Source of the DNA: Halobellus sp. Atlit-31R
Lineage (GTDB): Archaea > Halobacteriota > Halobacteria > Halobacteriales > Haloferacaceae
DNA length: 64,000 nt
Assembly (NCBI GenBank): GCA_003665935.1
Contig: QPLR01000001.1
Location: 186,001 to 250,000 of the forward strand
Direction of reading: 5' to 3'
The translations under genes and the position numbers were made by a program. The notes under the pieces are model-generated. The model saw only the letters and a program-made list of their open reading frames with translations. It had not been told where the DNA came from and ran no database searches. Position 1 is the first letter of the stretch; every line of letters begins with the position of its first letter. Positions 23,020-32,522 of this stretch are shown here, piece by piece.

Positions 23020-24897
23020 ATGACAGCGGACGGCTTGTCGGACGGCAGTCCGGCGAGGTCGGAGGGCAGTCCGACCGCGTCGGGGAGCCGCCCCAGTACG
23101 ACCGAAGACAGCCGTGCCACGCCGACCGACGAGCCTGGGCGCTCTGCCGACGCGGTGGACGACGATCCGGTCGTCCTCGTCGTCGACGACGACAGGGACC
23201 TCGCCGACACCTGTGAGTACTGGCTCCGCGACGACTTCGACGTCCGGGTCGCCTACGGCGGCGAGGAGGCGCTCGAACGGATCGACGACGACGTCGACGT
23301 CGTCTTGCTCGACCGCCGGATGCCGGACATCTCCGGCGACGACGTCCTCGCGGCGATCGACGAGCGAGGCTACGACTGCCGCATCGCGATGATGACCGCG
23401 GTCGAGCCCGACACCGACATCGTCGAGATGCCGTTCGACGAGTACCTCGTCAAGCCGGTCGACGAGGACAGCGTCACCGAGACGGTCGAGGAGTTGCTCG
23501 TCCGTTCGGAGTTCGACGACCGGGTCCGCGAGTACTTCGCGCTGGAGTCGACGGAGGCCGTGCTCGAAGAGCGCGACCTCGGCGACCTCGGCGATCCGAA
23601 CGCGCTCGACGATCTGACGGCGCGGGTCCGCGAACTCCGCGAGGAGCGCGAATCGGAGATCCGCGAGCGGGAACGACAGCTCGATCGAGTCCGACGCATC
23701 AACGGCTTCCTCCGCGACGTCGACCGCGCACTCGTCGACGCGAGCACCCGCGACGACATCGCGGACACTGTGTGTGCGTCGTTCGAGTCCTCACCCTACG
23801 AGGGCGCGTGGATGGCGCGGTACAACGAAGCGATCGACGTCGTCGAGTGTCAGTCCGCGGCCGCGTCGATCGCCTCGCCGTTCGCCGAGGGGAGTTCGGC
23901 GGATCCCACCGCTCTCGTGCGCGAAGCGATCGACACGGACTCCGTCGTGACCGAGTCGGTCTCGCCAGCCCACGCCGCGGCCGTCCTGGCGGATTCGGAT
24001 CCCGTCGGCGGCGAGCGAAGCGTCGTGGCGATTCCGATCACGTATCGTGAGACGACGTACGGCGCGCTCGTCGTCTACGTGCGCGGGTCGATCTCCGAGG
24101 AGGAACGGTCGATGCTCGGCGACGTCGGGGAGACCGTCGGGCACGGTATCAACGCCGCCGAGTCGAAGCAGTTGCTCCACGGCGACAGCGCGGTCGAACT
24201 GGAGTTCGAGCACACCGACACCCGCGATCTCCTCGTCGACCTCTCTCTGGAGTTCGATACGACCGTCGAACTCGACGGCACCTCCCTGGCCAACGAGGGC
24301 GTGGTCTCCTGCTACGTCGCCGTCGAAGCGGTGGAGCCGCCGGCCGTCCTCTCGGCCGTCGCCCCGCTCGACGCGCTCGCGAACGCCCGCGTCATCTCCG
24401 ACGAGGGCGGAGAGACCCGCTTCGAGTTCCGACTGACCGACGCGTCGGTGGTCGTCACGCTCGTCGAACTGGGTGCGACGACCGAGTCGTTCAGCGCCAC
24501 CAGGGGCGAGGGCGAACTAATCGTCAGAACGCCTCCACAGTCCGACCTCAGAGCCCTGACGAACGCCGTCCAGTCGTCGTACCCCGACGTATCGGTGGTC
24601 GCAAAGCGCGAGGTCGAAGAGACGGTGCAGTCGACGTCGTCGTTCCGCTCTCAGTTGGAGGAGAAACTGACCGACAGACAGCGAGAGGTGATGCAGACGG
24701 CGCTGGCGTCGGGCTACTTCGAGTGGCCGCGCGGCAGCACCGCCGAGGAAGTCGCCGCGTCGCTGGGGATCTCGGCACCGACGTTCCACGAGCACATCCG
24801 GTCGGGAGAGCGGAAGCTCATCGAGTCGTTCTTCGCGGAGACGTCGTCCGACCGGCGCGTGGTAAAGCGGGCGGGCGACGCCGCTGACGACGACTGA
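23020..24897 (+). CDS. Receiver-GAF-Bat-HTH-10 transcription regulator
   Basis: A 625-residue response regulator of the bacterio-opsin activator class. A Ser/Thr-rich acidic leader (1-48) precedes an intact receiver domain (VVLVVDDDRDLADTCEYWLRDDF; acceptor D98 in VVLLDRRMP; Lys145 in DEYLVKPV). A HalX-like helical pair (about 170-235, LTARVRELREERESEIRERER) is followed by a GAF-like domain (about 238-385), a Bat beta domain (about 395-550) and the HTH-10 domain (KLTDRQREVMQTALASGYFEWPR, VAASLGISAPTFHEHIRSGERK). Unlike the regulator at 422, its receiver keeps all key residues, so phosphorylation by a histidine kinase elsewhere is expected. ATG 23020 follows a clear TATA and two inverted repeats. 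Confidence 0.9.
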   Translation: MTADGLSDGSPARSEGSPTASGSRPSTTEDSRATPTDEPGRSADAVDDDPVVLVVDDDRDLADTCEYWLRDDFDVRVAYGGEEALERIDDDVDVVLLDRRMPDISGDDVLAAIDERGYDCRIAMMTAVEPDTDIVEMPFDEYLVKPVDEDSVTETVEELLVRSEFDDRVREYFALESTEAVLEERDLGDLGDPNALDDLTARVRELREERESEIRERERQLDRVRRINGFLRDVDRALVDASTRDDIADTVCASFESSPYEGAWMARYNEAIDVVECQSAAASIASPFAEGSSADPTALVREAIDTDSVVTESVSPAHAAAVLADSDPVGGERSVVAIPITYRETTYGALVVYVRGSISEEERSMLGDVGETVGHGINAAESKQLLHGDSAVELEFEHTDTRDLLVDLSLEFDTTVELDGTSLANEGVVSCYVAVEAVEPPAVLSAVAPLDALANARVISDEGGETRFEFRLTDASVVVTLVELGATTESFSATRGEGELIVRTPPQSDLRALTNAVQSSYPDVSVVAKREVEETVQSTSSFRSQLEEKLTDRQREVMQTALASGYFEWPRGSTAEEVAASLGISAPTFHEHIRSGERKLIESFFAETSSDRRVVKRAGDAADDD

Positions 24898-24920
24898 CGA
24901 CGACTGACGACGACTGACGG
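24884..24920. repeat. 10-bp tandem repeat spanning a stop codon
   Basis: The unit ctgacgacga repeats about 3.7 times from 24884. The stop codon of the HTH-10 gene (24895-24897) lies in the second unit, so slippage could alter the protein end. Confidence 0.8.
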
Positions 24921-25001
24921 AACGGAAAAGGGAAAACCGCGGGCGGTGCAGAGAGCAGCCCGCGGGCGCAGAAATCTGGGTCGTACTCGACGGCGCCGAG
25001 C

Positions 25002-25202
25002 TTATGCGTCGTTCATCCGCTGGGCGCGTTCGTCGCCGCAGGCGTGGCACTGCGTCACGCGGTAGGGTTCTCGGGAGAACGCCCGGTTCGTCTCCTTTTT
25101 GCTCTCGGTTTTGAGTTCGATCGAGACGTTGTGAGGGGTTCGCGCGCCGCACTGCTCGCAGTACTCAGTCAGTTCCGTAAGTGAGGATTGGCTCTTGGAC
25201 AT
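25002..25202 (-). CDS. 66-residue zinc beta-ribbon protein (DUF7835-like)
   Basis: The small protein MSKSQSSLTELTEYCEQCGA continues with a basic middle (KTESKKETNRAFSREP) and QCHACGDERAQRMNDA. CxxC pairs at 15/18 and 52/55 indicate a single zinc ribbon, a pattern shared with haloarchaeal proteins annotated as putative zinc beta-ribbon proteins. The function is unknown; the size, basic middle and zinc ribbon recall ribosomal or RNA-associated proteins. ATG at 25202. It is convergent with the HTH-10 gene and lies about 130 bp upstream of the acyl-CoA dehydrogenase stop, without overlap. Confidence 0.82.
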   Translation of the reverse strand: MSKSQSSLTELTEYCEQCGARTPHNVSIELKTESKKETNRAFSREPYRVTQCHACGDERAQRMNDA

Positions 25203-25331
25203 CGTCGTTCTGTACTACAGAGGACGGACGACACCACATTGACTCCCGGCCCTACAGGGATAGGGCGGTCCCGAACCGGGCGACTGCGCTGGGATCGGCG
25301 GGCAGCGACGACCGGCCGCACGCGACTCGCC

Positions 25332-26483
25332 TCAGATACTGCCCTGTCTGTAGACGAGATTGCGCTGGATCTCGTTTGCGCCCTCGTAGATGACGGGGAT
25401 GCGGACGTCGCGGTAGACCCGCGAGATGGGGTACTCTTCGAGAACCGAGCGGCCGCCGTGGAGCTGCATCCCGCGCTCGGCGCACTGCATCGCCACCTCG
25501 GTCGATTTGGTCTTGGTCGCGGCCGCCCAGAAGCCCGCGTCCTCGTTGGTCTCGACTTTGTGGGCGGCCCGCCAGTTGAGCGCTCGCGCGGCCTCGAACT
25601 CCATCCGCATATCGGCGATGATGTGCTGTGTCGACTGGAACTCCGAGATGTTCCGCCCGAACGCCTCTCTGTCGTGGACGAACGCCCACGTTTCCTCGAT
25701 AGCGCGCGCGGCGAGACCGAGGCCGTGGCCGCCGACGACGACGCGGCCGTGGTTGAAGAAGTCCGCGAGGACGTAGAAGCCGCCGCCGGCGGTTCCGACG
25801 AGGTTCTCCTCGGGGATCTCGCAGTCGTCGAAGACGATGTGACCCTGTTTCGAGGCGCGCATCCCCATCTTCTCGGGGATGTGCTCGGCCTCGTACCCCG
25901 GCGTGTCGGTCTCGACGATGAACATCGAGTAGTTCGAGTAGCGGTCGTCGCTGTCGTCCGTCTTCGCGTAGACGGTCAGCCAGTCGGCTTCGACGGCGTT
26001 GCCGACCCAGTACTTCTCGCCGTTCAGCACCCAGCCGTCGTCGGTCCGGTCGGCGGTGGTAGTCATCCCGGCCATATCCGATCCGGTCCCCGGTTCGGAG
26101 ACGGCGAGCCCCGAGATCTGTTCGTTGGCCGCGACCGGTCGGAGATACTCGTCTTTCTGCGCCTCGGTTCCGTACTTTTCGACGATCTCACAGCCGAACG
26201 ACGCGAGCATCAGCGTCAGCGCGATCCCCGCGTCGGCGGCGTAGAACTCCTCGTTGATCGCGAGGATCTGCTCGAGGTCGAGCCCGCGGCCGCCGTACGA
26301 CTCCCCGATGTCTTGAGCGACCAGTCCCGCGTCCATCCCCGCTTCGAGGATCTCCCAGGGGTACTCCGCGGCGCGGAAATACTCCTCGGCGTTCGGCCGG
26401 ATATACTCGTCGGCGAACTCGCGCGCCTCCTGCTTTACCTCACGAGCGTGCTCGGGGACGATCGACTCGTCGAGAAGGTCCAT
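25332..26483 (-). CDS. Acyl-CoA dehydrogenase
   Basis: A 383-residue FAD enzyme that introduces the alpha-beta double bond into acyl-CoA, passing electrons to ETF. Visible motifs include GLAVSEPGTGSDMAGMTTTA (FAD/substrate contact signature), KYWVGNAVEADWLTVYAKT, KMGMRASKQGHIVFDDCEIPEENLVG, and the C-terminal signature QLHGGRSVLEEYPISRVYRD with VIYEGANEIQRNLVYRQG, where the Glu is the usual catalytic base position. The chain length preference is not readable. ATG 26483 gives MDLLDESIVPEHAREV; the frame remains open far upstream but that is antisense-type noise over the next gene. Confidence 0.94.
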   Translation of the reverse strand: MDLLDESIVPEHAREVKQEAREFADEYIRPNAEEYFRAAEYPWEILEAGMDAGLVAQDIGESYGGRGLDLEQILAINEEFYAADAGIALTLMLASFGCEIVEKYGTEAQKDEYLRPVAANEQISGLAVSEPGTGSDMAGMTTTADRTDDGWVLNGEKYWVGNAVEADWLTVYAKTDDSDDRYSNYSMFIVETDTPGYEAEHIPEKMGMRASKQGHIVFDDCEIPEENLVGTAGGGFYVLADFFNHGRVVVGGHGLGLAARAIEETWAFVHDREAFGRNISEFQSTQHIIADMRMEFEAARALNWRAAHKVETNEDAGFWAAATKTKSTEVAMQCAERGMQLHGGRSVLEEYPISRVYRDVRIPVIYEGANEIQRNLVYRQGSI

Positions 26484-26587
26484 AGCACCCGCTGGGATCC
26501 CACCAGCAAATAATTCTCGGAACTTTGAAAAACTTAAAACGAGTTCTCGATTGATCTCGGCGGCCGGAGTTGCGAACGCGACGGCGA

Positions 26588-27376
26588 CTAGTCGAACCAG
26601 TTCCCGACGGTCGGATCGAGCTGTTCCGACGGGTCTCCGAGCGGGATCGTCGCCGCCTCCAGTTTCGAGACGAGTGTCGGGATGATCGCCGCCTTCTGCT
26701 TGATCACGTAGATCTTTCGGCCCCACGAGGGGTCGGCGTCGATGCTCGCGTGCCACTTTTCGATGCCGTCTCGCATCGAGATGTGGATGCAGTGGATCGT
26801 ATACAGCGTGTGGTTCGGCGACTCCGTCGTGAGATTGATCTGGAACTTCGCGCGCTCGTGGCCGTCGTCGTCCGACCACTCGATGCTCGTGTTGCTCTGC
26901 GTCGTCGGGTGGTCGCTCGACTCGATGTCGAGCGGCGTCGGGAACGCGTTCGCGGCCGAGCGGTTCTCGATGTACTCGTCGATAGCGACGCCGATAACGG
27001 CGAGCTCCGCCTTCTTCCCGGACAGGCCCAGGATCTTCCGGAGTTCCACGAGATCGGCTCGGGTCGGTCCCAGCTGCGTCTGGACGATCTTGATGAACTC
27101 CAGCGCCTCGTCGTCGGAGAGCGTCTCCGAGCCCGAGTCGATGTTTGGCGCGAGTTCGCCGGGTCCGAGCGTCGTTTCGCCGCCGGGGTCGATGACGCCG
27201 AGGACGTCCAGTGCCCGCACGACCGCCCACGGGATGGAGTCGCCGTCGCGCAGGCCGTACGTCCAGACCACGGACCGTCCCGGTTCGAGCAGGTCGTACG
27301 TGACCTCGCCCGCGTCCGAGGTGTTCGCCCGGACGTAGTACGCGGGTCTGTCCTCGTATTCCTCGAGCTTCGGCAC
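26588..27376 (-). CDS. Unrecognised haloarchaeal protein, 262 residues
   Basis: I do not recognise the family. GTG 27376 is chosen because TTTATATA lies 23-31 bases upstream, right for a leaderless message. The first 60 or so residues (PKLEEYEDRPAYYVRANTSD, VTYDLLEPGRSVVWTYGLRDGDSIPWAVVRALDVLG) look like a beta-rich small domain. A helical middle (DEALEFIKIVQTQLGPTRADLVELRKILGLSGKKAELAVIGVAIDEYI) follows, then a beta-rich C-terminal part (AKFQINLTTESPNHTLYTIHCIHISM, KIYVIKQKAAIIPTL). There is no signal, membrane span or metal motif. It lies between an acyl-CoA dehydrogenase and a MenE-type ligase on the same strand but has its own promoter, so metabolic linkage is not implied. Confidence 0.7.
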   Translation of the reverse strand: MPKLEEYEDRPAYYVRANTSDAGEVTYDLLEPGRSVVWTYGLRDGDSIPWAVVRALDVLGVIDPGGETTLGPGELAPNIDSGSETLSDDEALEFIKIVQTQLGPTRADLVELRKILGLSGKKAELAVIGVAIDEYIENRSAANAFPTPLDIESSDHPTTQSNTSIEWSDDDGHERAKFQINLTTESPNHTLYTIHCIHISMRDGIEKWHASIDADPSWGRKIYVIKQKAAIIPTLVSKLEAATIPLGDPSEQLDPTVGNWFD

Positions 27377-27398
27377 GATTGACAACTGTCGCGGTCTG

Positions 27399-27407
27399 TA
27401 TATAAAT
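27399..27407 (-). promoter_or_regulatory. TATA box of the gene starting at 27376
   Basis: The plus-strand word tatataaat (read ATTTATATA on the minus strand) is one of the cleanest TATA boxes in the window. Its centre lies about 27 bases upstream of the GTG at 27376, implying a leaderless transcript and supporting that start codon. Confidence 0.75.
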
Positions 27408-27428
27408 TTCCCGCGGCGTGCGATGCGG

Positions 27429-29153
27429 TCAGGAGGCGTCCGCGCCGTCTGCTGTCGACTCGGAGTCGGTGTCGGCCGCGTCTGTCTCGCTCGGCTCCGT
27501 CGCAGCATCCCTCTCGTCGTCCCCGTCCACTCCGTTCGAGTTGACGTCCCCCTCCGCGGTCGTCGCTGGCCTGCCACGTCCGCGATCACCGGAGAGTCGC
27601 TCGCGGACGGCCTCCCGGTCGACAGTTCCCGAGACGGTTCGCGGCAGCGACTCCGTGACGGCGACCACCTTCGGGAGTTTGAAACCGGCCAGTCGGTCGC
27701 GGGCGAACCCGAGCAGGTCGTCGCGGTCGACCGAGTCGCCCTCGGGGACCACGACCGCGGAGACGCGCTCGCCCCACTCGGCGTCGGGGACGCCGACGAC
27801 GACCGCCTCGCGCACGTCCGGATGCGCGAGGAGGACGTCCACCACCTCGCCGGGATCGACGTTCTCGCCGCCGGTGACGATGCGGTCGTCCACGCGGTTC
27901 AGGATGGTGAGCGCTCCGTTCGCCTCCACGACCCCGACGTCGCCGGTGTGGAAGCCGAACTCGCCGAAGGCCGTCGCGGTCGCGTCGGGGTCGCCGTAGT
28001 AGCCCGGCGTCACCGTCGGTCCGTCGACCACGAGTTCGCCCGGCTCGCCGGGGGAGCGCGGCGTCCCGTCGGGACCGACGACGGTCACGTCGGTCAGAAA
28101 GAGCGGGCGGCCGACGCTGTCGGGGTCCGCGTACGCTTCCTTCGGGCGGGCGGTAGCGATCTGAGAGGCCGTCTCGGTCATCCCGTACGTCGGGTACACT
28201 GGCACCGAGTAGTCGCGACAGCGCTCGATCAACTCCGGGGTGGCGGGTGCGCCGCCGAGAAGCACCACACGGAGCGAGTCCGCGAGCGTCCCACGGCGGT
28301 CCAGCATCCGGCGCAGCATCGTCGGGACGAGCGAGACGGCGGTCGCGTCGTAGCGGTCCAGATCGTCCGCCGCCGGCCCGGCGTCGAAGCCCGAGCGGAG
28401 GACGACCGTCATCCCGTACAGCGGCATCCGGAGGACCGGCGCGATCCCGCCCATATGGTGCAGCGAGAGCGTCACGAGCCACCGGTCCGCCGGATCGAAT
28501 CCCAGCCGAAACACCGAGGCGATCGCGCTGGCGAGGAGGTTCCCGGTCGTCAGGCGGACCGCCTTCGGATCGCCGGTCGTGCCCGAGGTGAAGAGCACGA
28601 GCTGAGTGTCGTCGAGCGACCACTCCGCGGGCGTCACCGCGGCGGGCCGCAGATCCGCGAGGTGGGTGACGGCGTCGCGCTCGGGCTCGTCGACGCTGAC
28701 GACGCTGACGGCGGCGTCAGCTCCGTCCGCGTCGTCGACGCCACCGTTCGCGACCCCGGTCCCCGCTCCGGTGACGGCCTCGGCGTCCCCTGTGACGCGC
28801 GAGGCGGCCTCCGCGACGGCTGCCTCGGTCGCGTCACCGCAGACGACGGTCGAGACGTCTGCGGTCTCGATCTGCCCGGCGAGCTCCCGCGCAGTGAGGC
28901 GATCGCCCATCGGGACGAGCGTGACACCGAGACGCATCGCAGCGTGAACGAGGCAGGCGTACTCCAGTCTCGGCTCCAGCACGGCACCGACGTGTGCGCC
29001 ACGGTCGACGCCCAGTGCGGCGAGTCGCCCGGCGAGATCGTCGACGAGCGCGTCGAGGTTCGCGAACGTGTAGGCGTCGCCCGTCGCCGCCGTCACGAGG
29101 GCGTCGCCCTCCGGTTCGATCCGGACGCGGTGAGAGAGCCAATCGCGCATCAT
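27429..29153 (-). CDS. menE: o-Succinylbenzoate-CoA ligase (MenE-type) / AMP-forming acyl-CoA synthetase
   Basis: A 574-residue adenylate-forming enzyme; MenE activates o-succinylbenzoate in menaquinone synthesis. Motifs are the P loop LVLFTSGTTGDPKAVRLTTGN, the adenylate motif YPTYGMTETASQIATARP, the GFHTGDVG motif, DRIVTGGENVDPGEVVDVLL with hinge and the C-terminal FKLPKVVAVTESLPRTVSGTV. The lysine usually ending this last motif is replaced in TVSGTVDREAV (canonically SGKxxR), which deserves a check. An acidic Asp/Glu/Ser tail of about 45 residues and an Ala/Gly/Asp-rich insert (about 125-175) are haloarchaeal additions. No other men genes are nearby, so specificity is inferred from overall resemblance. 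ATG-ATG start at 29153/29150. Confidence 0.75.
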   Translation of the reverse strand: MMRDWLSHRVRIEPEGDALVTAATGDAYTFANLDALVDDLAGRLAALGVDRGAHVGAVLEPRLEYACLVHAAMRLGVTLVPMGDRLTARELAGQIETADVSTVVCGDATEAAVAEAASRVTGDAEAVTGAGTGVANGGVDDADGADAAVSVVSVDEPERDAVTHLADLRPAAVTPAEWSLDDTQLVLFTSGTTGDPKAVRLTTGNLLASAIASVFRLGFDPADRWLVTLSLHHMGGIAPVLRMPLYGMTVVLRSGFDAGPAADDLDRYDATAVSLVPTMLRRMLDRRGTLADSLRVVLLGGAPATPELIERCRDYSVPVYPTYGMTETASQIATARPKEAYADPDSVGRPLFLTDVTVVGPDGTPRSPGEPGELVVDGPTVTPGYYGDPDATATAFGEFGFHTGDVGVVEANGALTILNRVDDRIVTGGENVDPGEVVDVLLAHPDVREAVVVGVPDAEWGERVSAVVVPEGDSVDRDDLLGFARDRLAGFKLPKVVAVTESLPRTVSGTVDREAVRERLSGDRGRGRPATTAEGDVNSNGVDGDDERDAATEPSETDAADTDSESTADGADAS

Positions 29154-29210
29154 CGCTACCGACGTGGCGCGTCGCCTAATACTGTCGGCTCCCGCTGCGA
29201 TCGCCGGCGG

Positions 29211-29612
29211 CTACGGCGCGTCGTCGCGCTCGACGTACTCGACGAGAACGCCGCCTGTCGACTTCGGGTGCAGGAACGCGACCTCGTGGCCCCACGCCCC
29301 CGGACGCGGCTCCTCGTCGACGAGCGCGACGCCGGCGTCGCGGGCTCGGTCGAGCGCGGCGCGGACGTCGTCGGTTCGGAGCGCGACGTGGTGGATCCCC
29401 GGCCCGTGGCCGTCGAGGAACCGAGCGATCGTCCCGTCCGCGGCGGGTTCGAGCAGTTCGAGGTAGCCGTCGCCGAGTTCGAGAAAGCGGAGGGCCATCC
29501 CGTCGAAGACCTCTTCGTGAACCAGCGGGGCCTCGAAGAGCGTCTCGAACGTCGCCGCCAGCTCGGCCCCGTCGGTCGTCGCCACGCCCACGTGATCGAA
29601 CGTCGTCGTCAT
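29211..29612 (-). CDS. mce: Methylmalonyl-CoA epimerase
   Basis: A 133-residue member of the vicinal-oxygen-chelate fold that interconverts the (R) and (S) forms of methylmalonyl-CoA. Seen are FDHVGVATTDGAELAATFETLF (first metal His), YLELLEPAADG, HHVALRTDDVRAALDRARDAG (His) and GVLVEYVERD (Glu ligand). It is downstream of the mutase gene on the same strand (165-bp gap), a standard pairing for propionyl-CoA metabolism. ATG 29612 is chosen; the upstream open frame encodes a Ser/Arg-rich shadow. Confidence 0.94.
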   Translation of the reverse strand: MTTTFDHVGVATTDGAELAATFETLFEAPLVHEEVFDGMALRFLELGDGYLELLEPAADGTIARFLDGHGPGIHHVALRTDDVRAALDRARDAGVALVDEEPRPGAWGHEVAFLHPKSTGGVLVEYVERDDAP

Positions 29613-29653
29613 ACCGAACGCGTAGGGCGATGGGCCGATAAAGACCGCCGTCG

Positions 29654-29697
29654 ACGCGCTCCGAACGCTCACTGGCCTCAACGCGCTCCGAACGCTC
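29654..29697. repeat. 17-bp direct repeat in the mce-mutase gap
   Basis: The word acgcgctccgaacgctc occurs at 29654-29670 and 29681-29697. It is non-coding on present evidence; it could be a small duplication without function. Confidence 0.75.
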
Positions 29698-29777
29698 TCC
29701 GGCGTCGACGTCCGAACAGAGACCGCCGCCGTCACGCCGAACCGCGGCCGCAGCCGCAATCGCGCACAGTCGCAGTC

Positions 29778-31454
29778 CTACAGGGAGGGTCGGTACTCGC
29801 CGAACTCCTCGCGGAGCACGTCCGAGATCTCGCCGACCGTCGCGTACGCCTTCACGGCGTCGATGATCGGCGGGAGGAGGTTCTCCTCGCCCGCAGCGGC
29901 CGTTCTGACGGCCGCGAGCGCCGCCTCGACGGCCTCGCCGTCGCGCTCGTCGCGGACCGCTCGCAAGCGCTCTTTCTGCCGCTCCTCGTCGCGCTCGTCG
30001 ACCTCTTCTACGTCGACGTGCGGTTCCTCGTCGACCTGGTACTCGTTGACGCCGACGACGGTCCGCTCGCCCGACTCGATCTCCCGTTGGCGCTCGAAGG
30101 CGACGTCCTGAATCTGCCGCTTGACCCACCCGGACTCGACCGCGGCGAGCATCCCGCCGCGGTCGTCGACCGCGTCCAGAATCTCGGCCGCCTCGGCCTC
30201 GATATCGTCGGTGAGCGCCTCGACCGCGTAGCTCCCGCCCAGCGGATCGATCGTGTCCGCGACGCCGGACTCGTGTGCGAGGATCTGCTGGGTCCGGAGC
30301 GCCGTCCGCACGGACTGCTCGGTGGGCAGCGACAGCGCCTCGTCTTTCCCGTTCGTGTGGAGGCTCTGCGCGCCGCCGAGAACGGCCGCCATCGCCTGGT
30401 AGGCGACGCGGACGACGTTGTTCTCGACCTGCTGAGCGGTGAGTGTCGACCCGCCGGTCTGGGCGTGGAACTTCAGCTGCTTCGACTTCGGGTTCGTCGC
30501 GCCGAAGCGCTCTTCCATAATCTGCGCCCACAGGCGTCGAGCGGCCCGGAACTTCGCGACCTCTTCGAGGACGTTGTTGTGCGCGTTGAAGAAAAACGAG
30601 AGCTGCGGCGCGAAATCGTCGACGTCGAGGCCAGCGTCGACCGCCGCTTCGACGTACTCGATGCCGTCGCCGAGCGTGAACGCGATCTCCTGGGCCGCCG
30701 TCGACCCCGCCTCGCGGATGTGGTAGCCGGAGATCGAGATGGTGTTGAAGTTCGGCACCTCGGTCGCACAGAACTCGAAGACGTCCGTGATGAGTCGCAT
30801 CGACGGCTCCGGCGGGTAGATGTAGAGGTTCCGCGCGATGTACTCTTTGAGGATGTCGTTCTGTATCGTGCCACGGAGTTTATCGCGCGGGACTCCCTGC
30901 CGGTCACCGATCGCGACGTACATCGCGAGCAGCACCGCCGCGGGCGCGTTGATCGTCATCGACGTCGAGACTTCGTCCAGCGGGATGTCGTCGAAGACGA
31001 CCTCCATATCCCGGAGGCTGTCGATCGCGACGCCCGCCTTGCCGACCTCGCCGGCCGCCATCCCCGCGTCGGAGTCGTAGCCCTTCTGCGTCGGGAGGTC
31101 GAACGCCATCGACAGCCCCGAGGAGCCCTGCTCTATGAGATACCGGAAGCGCTCGTTGGTCTCGGCGGCGGTGCCCATCCCGGCGTACTGCCGCATCGTC
31201 CAGAGTCGCCCGCGGTGCATCGTCGAGTAGACGCCGCGCGTGTAGGGGGCCTCCCCCGGGAAGCCGAGGTCCGCCTCGTAGTCGAGGTCGGCGACGTCGG
31301 CGGGGGTGTAGAGTCGGTCGACGGGCTGGCCGCCGGTGTCGGTGGTGAACGTCTCCTGCCGCTCCCCGAAGCGTTCCAGCGTCGGTGAGAGCGTCTCGGC
31401 CTCCCACTCGCGTTTGGCCTCCCGGATCGTCGCGAGGTCGTCGGGGTCGAACAT
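29778..31454 (-). CDS. mcmA: Methylmalonyl-CoA mutase, large-subunit catalytic domain
   Basis: A 558-residue catalytic chain converting (R)-methylmalonyl-CoA to succinyl-CoA with adenosylcobalamin. Signature stretches are [25 protein letters not shown] (CoA/radical site with the conserved Tyr), [63 protein letters not shown] and [15 protein letters not shown]. The cobalamin-binding domain is absent, as expected for the split archaeal enzyme in which a separate small subunit (mcmA2) binds B12; no small subunit is in the window. ATG 31454. It forms a run with mce. In haloarchaea it serves propionate use and, in many species, the methylaspartate cycle. Confidence 0.95.
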   Translation of the reverse strand: MFDPDDLATIREAKREWEAETLSPTLERFGERQETFTTDTGGQPVDRLYTPADVADLDYEADLGFPGEAPYTRGVYSTMHRGRLWTMRQYAGMGTAAETNERFRYLIEQGSSGLSMAFDLPTQKGYDSDAGMAAGEVGKAGVAIDSLRDMEVVFDDIPLDEVSTSMTINAPAAVLLAMYVAIGDRQGVPRDKLRGTIQNDILKEYIARNLYIYPPEPSMRLITDVFEFCATEVPNFNTISISGYHIREAGSTAAQEIAFTLGDGIEYVEAAVDAGLDVDDFAPQLSFFFNAHNNVLEEVAKFRAARRLWAQIMEERFGATNPKSKQLKFHAQTGGSTLTAQQVENNVVRVAYQAMAAVLGGAQSLHTNGKDEALSLPTEQSVRTALRTQQILAHESGVADTIDPLGGSYAVEALTDDIEAEAAEILDAVDDRGGMLAAVESGWVKRQIQDVAFERQREIESGERTVVGVNEYQVDEEPHVDVEEVDERDEERQKERLRAVRDERDGEAVEAALAAVRTAAAGEENLLPPIIDAVKAYATVGEISDVLREEFGEYRPSL

Positions 31455-31553
31455 ACTCCACAGTGTGGAGCCGTCAGATATGAAACTGCCCCACGGGGGA
31501 GCCGACGCCCCGGAGGGAACAAGGCCATTATCGACCCCGACAAACGGCGTGCT

Positions 31554-32021
31554 ATGACCGAGGACGCAGCCCCCGAGCGGGTACGCGGCGGGCGGATGAC
31601 CGACGCGGAGATCGACGCCTATCTACAGGAGCGCGGAACCGGCGTGCTCTCGCTGGCCGACGGGAATCGCGCCTACGCGGTCCCCATCTCGTTCGGCTAC
31701 GAGTCCGGCCGCGCCGTCTTCGCCTACTGGCAGTTCCGGCCGGACAGCACCAAACTCGCCTACAGCGAGACGACGGAACGTGCCTGCCTGGCAGTGTACG
31801 ATTTCGCCTCACAGACCGACTGGCGGAGCGTGCTCGCCTTCGGCCCGCTGCGAGAACTCGGCACCGACGAGTGGGCCGAGATCGGCGAACTGATGGACGA
31901 GAACGCCTGGTCGCCCGACCTCTCCGGCGTCGCCCGCCGACAGCTCTCGATCGTCGGCTTCGAGCTGCCCATCGAGGAGGTGACCGGACTCAAGTGTGAA
32001 CCCGACTCTGCGGACGAGTGA
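31554..32021 (+). CDS. Pyridoxamine 5'-phosphate oxidase-like flavin-binding protein
   Basis: A 155-residue split-barrel protein (PNPOx-like; nitroimidazole-resistance NimA-like group). Family features are [44 protein letters not shown] and [18 protein letters not shown], matching FMN- or F420-binding barrels. The natural substrate is unknown. It starts at ATG 31554, or at the internal Met15 ([11 protein letters not shown]), a position that matches family starts equally well. It is divergent from the mutase gene, about 100 bp between starts, and followed by nac at 100 bp. Confidence 0.83.
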   Translation: MTEDAAPERVRGGRMTDAEIDAYLQERGTGVLSLADGNRAYAVPISFGYESGRAVFAYWQFRPDSTKLAYSETTERACLAVYDFASQTDWRSVLAFGPLRELGTDEWAEIGELMDENAWSPDLSGVARRQLSIVGFELPIEEVTGLKCEPDSADE

Positions 32022-32123
32022 CGCCGTCACGGTCTCCGACGAGGGCCGACACACCGGCGAAGCCCGCGCGAACGACGTGGTTCGCCACGCTTTTGCTATC
32101 GGCCGCCGTCGCTTCGAGCAACT

Positions 32124-32522
32124 ATGTTCGGTGGAGGCGGTATGAACCCGCGGAAGATGCAGCAAATGATGAAACAGATGGGCATCGACGTCACCGAACT
32201 CGATGCCGAGGAGGTCATCATCAGGACGGCCGACGAGGAGCTCGTCTTCTCGGACGCGCAGGTCACCCGGATGGACGCGCAGGGGCAGCAGACCTACCAG
32301 GTCGTCGGCGAACCCGAGTCTCGCGAGCGCGGGACAGAAGCGAGCGACGCCGACGAGAGCGGTGCCGACGAGGGCGACGCCGGCGACGCCGGCGACGAGG
32401 CCATCCCCGAAGACGACGTCGAACTGGTCGCCGCGCGGGCCGGCGTCACGCCCGACACGGCACGCGAGGCGCTCGAAGCGGAGGACGGCGACCTCGCGGC
32501 CGCTATCGCCCGCCTGGAGTGA
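32124..32522 (+). CDS. nac: Nascent polypeptide-associated complex protein (archaeal NAC-alpha)
   Basis: Binds nascent chains at the ribosome exit tunnel as a homodimer. In the 132-residue protein the basic ribosome-binding N terminus ([20 protein letters not shown]) leads into the NAC beta domain ([34 protein letters not shown]). An acidic linker ([19 protein letters not shown]) follows, and then a C-terminal UBA domain ([38 protein letters not shown]). The stop overlaps the start of the tRNA methyltransferase gene by 4 nt (GTGA), so the two are coupled. Confidence 0.95.
   Translation: MFGGGGMNPRKMQQMMKQMGIDVTELDAEEVIIRTADEELVFSDAQVTRMDAQGQQTYQVVGEPESRERGTEASDADESGADEGDAGDAGDEAIPEDDVELVAARAGVTPDTAREALEAEDGDLAAAIARLE

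Noticed and set aside
27423..31388. A 1321-codon open frame on the plus strand
   Set aside because: It lies antisense to menE, mce and mcmA, which have clear motifs; its translation is Arg/Val/Asp-rich noise caused by GC-biased third positions.
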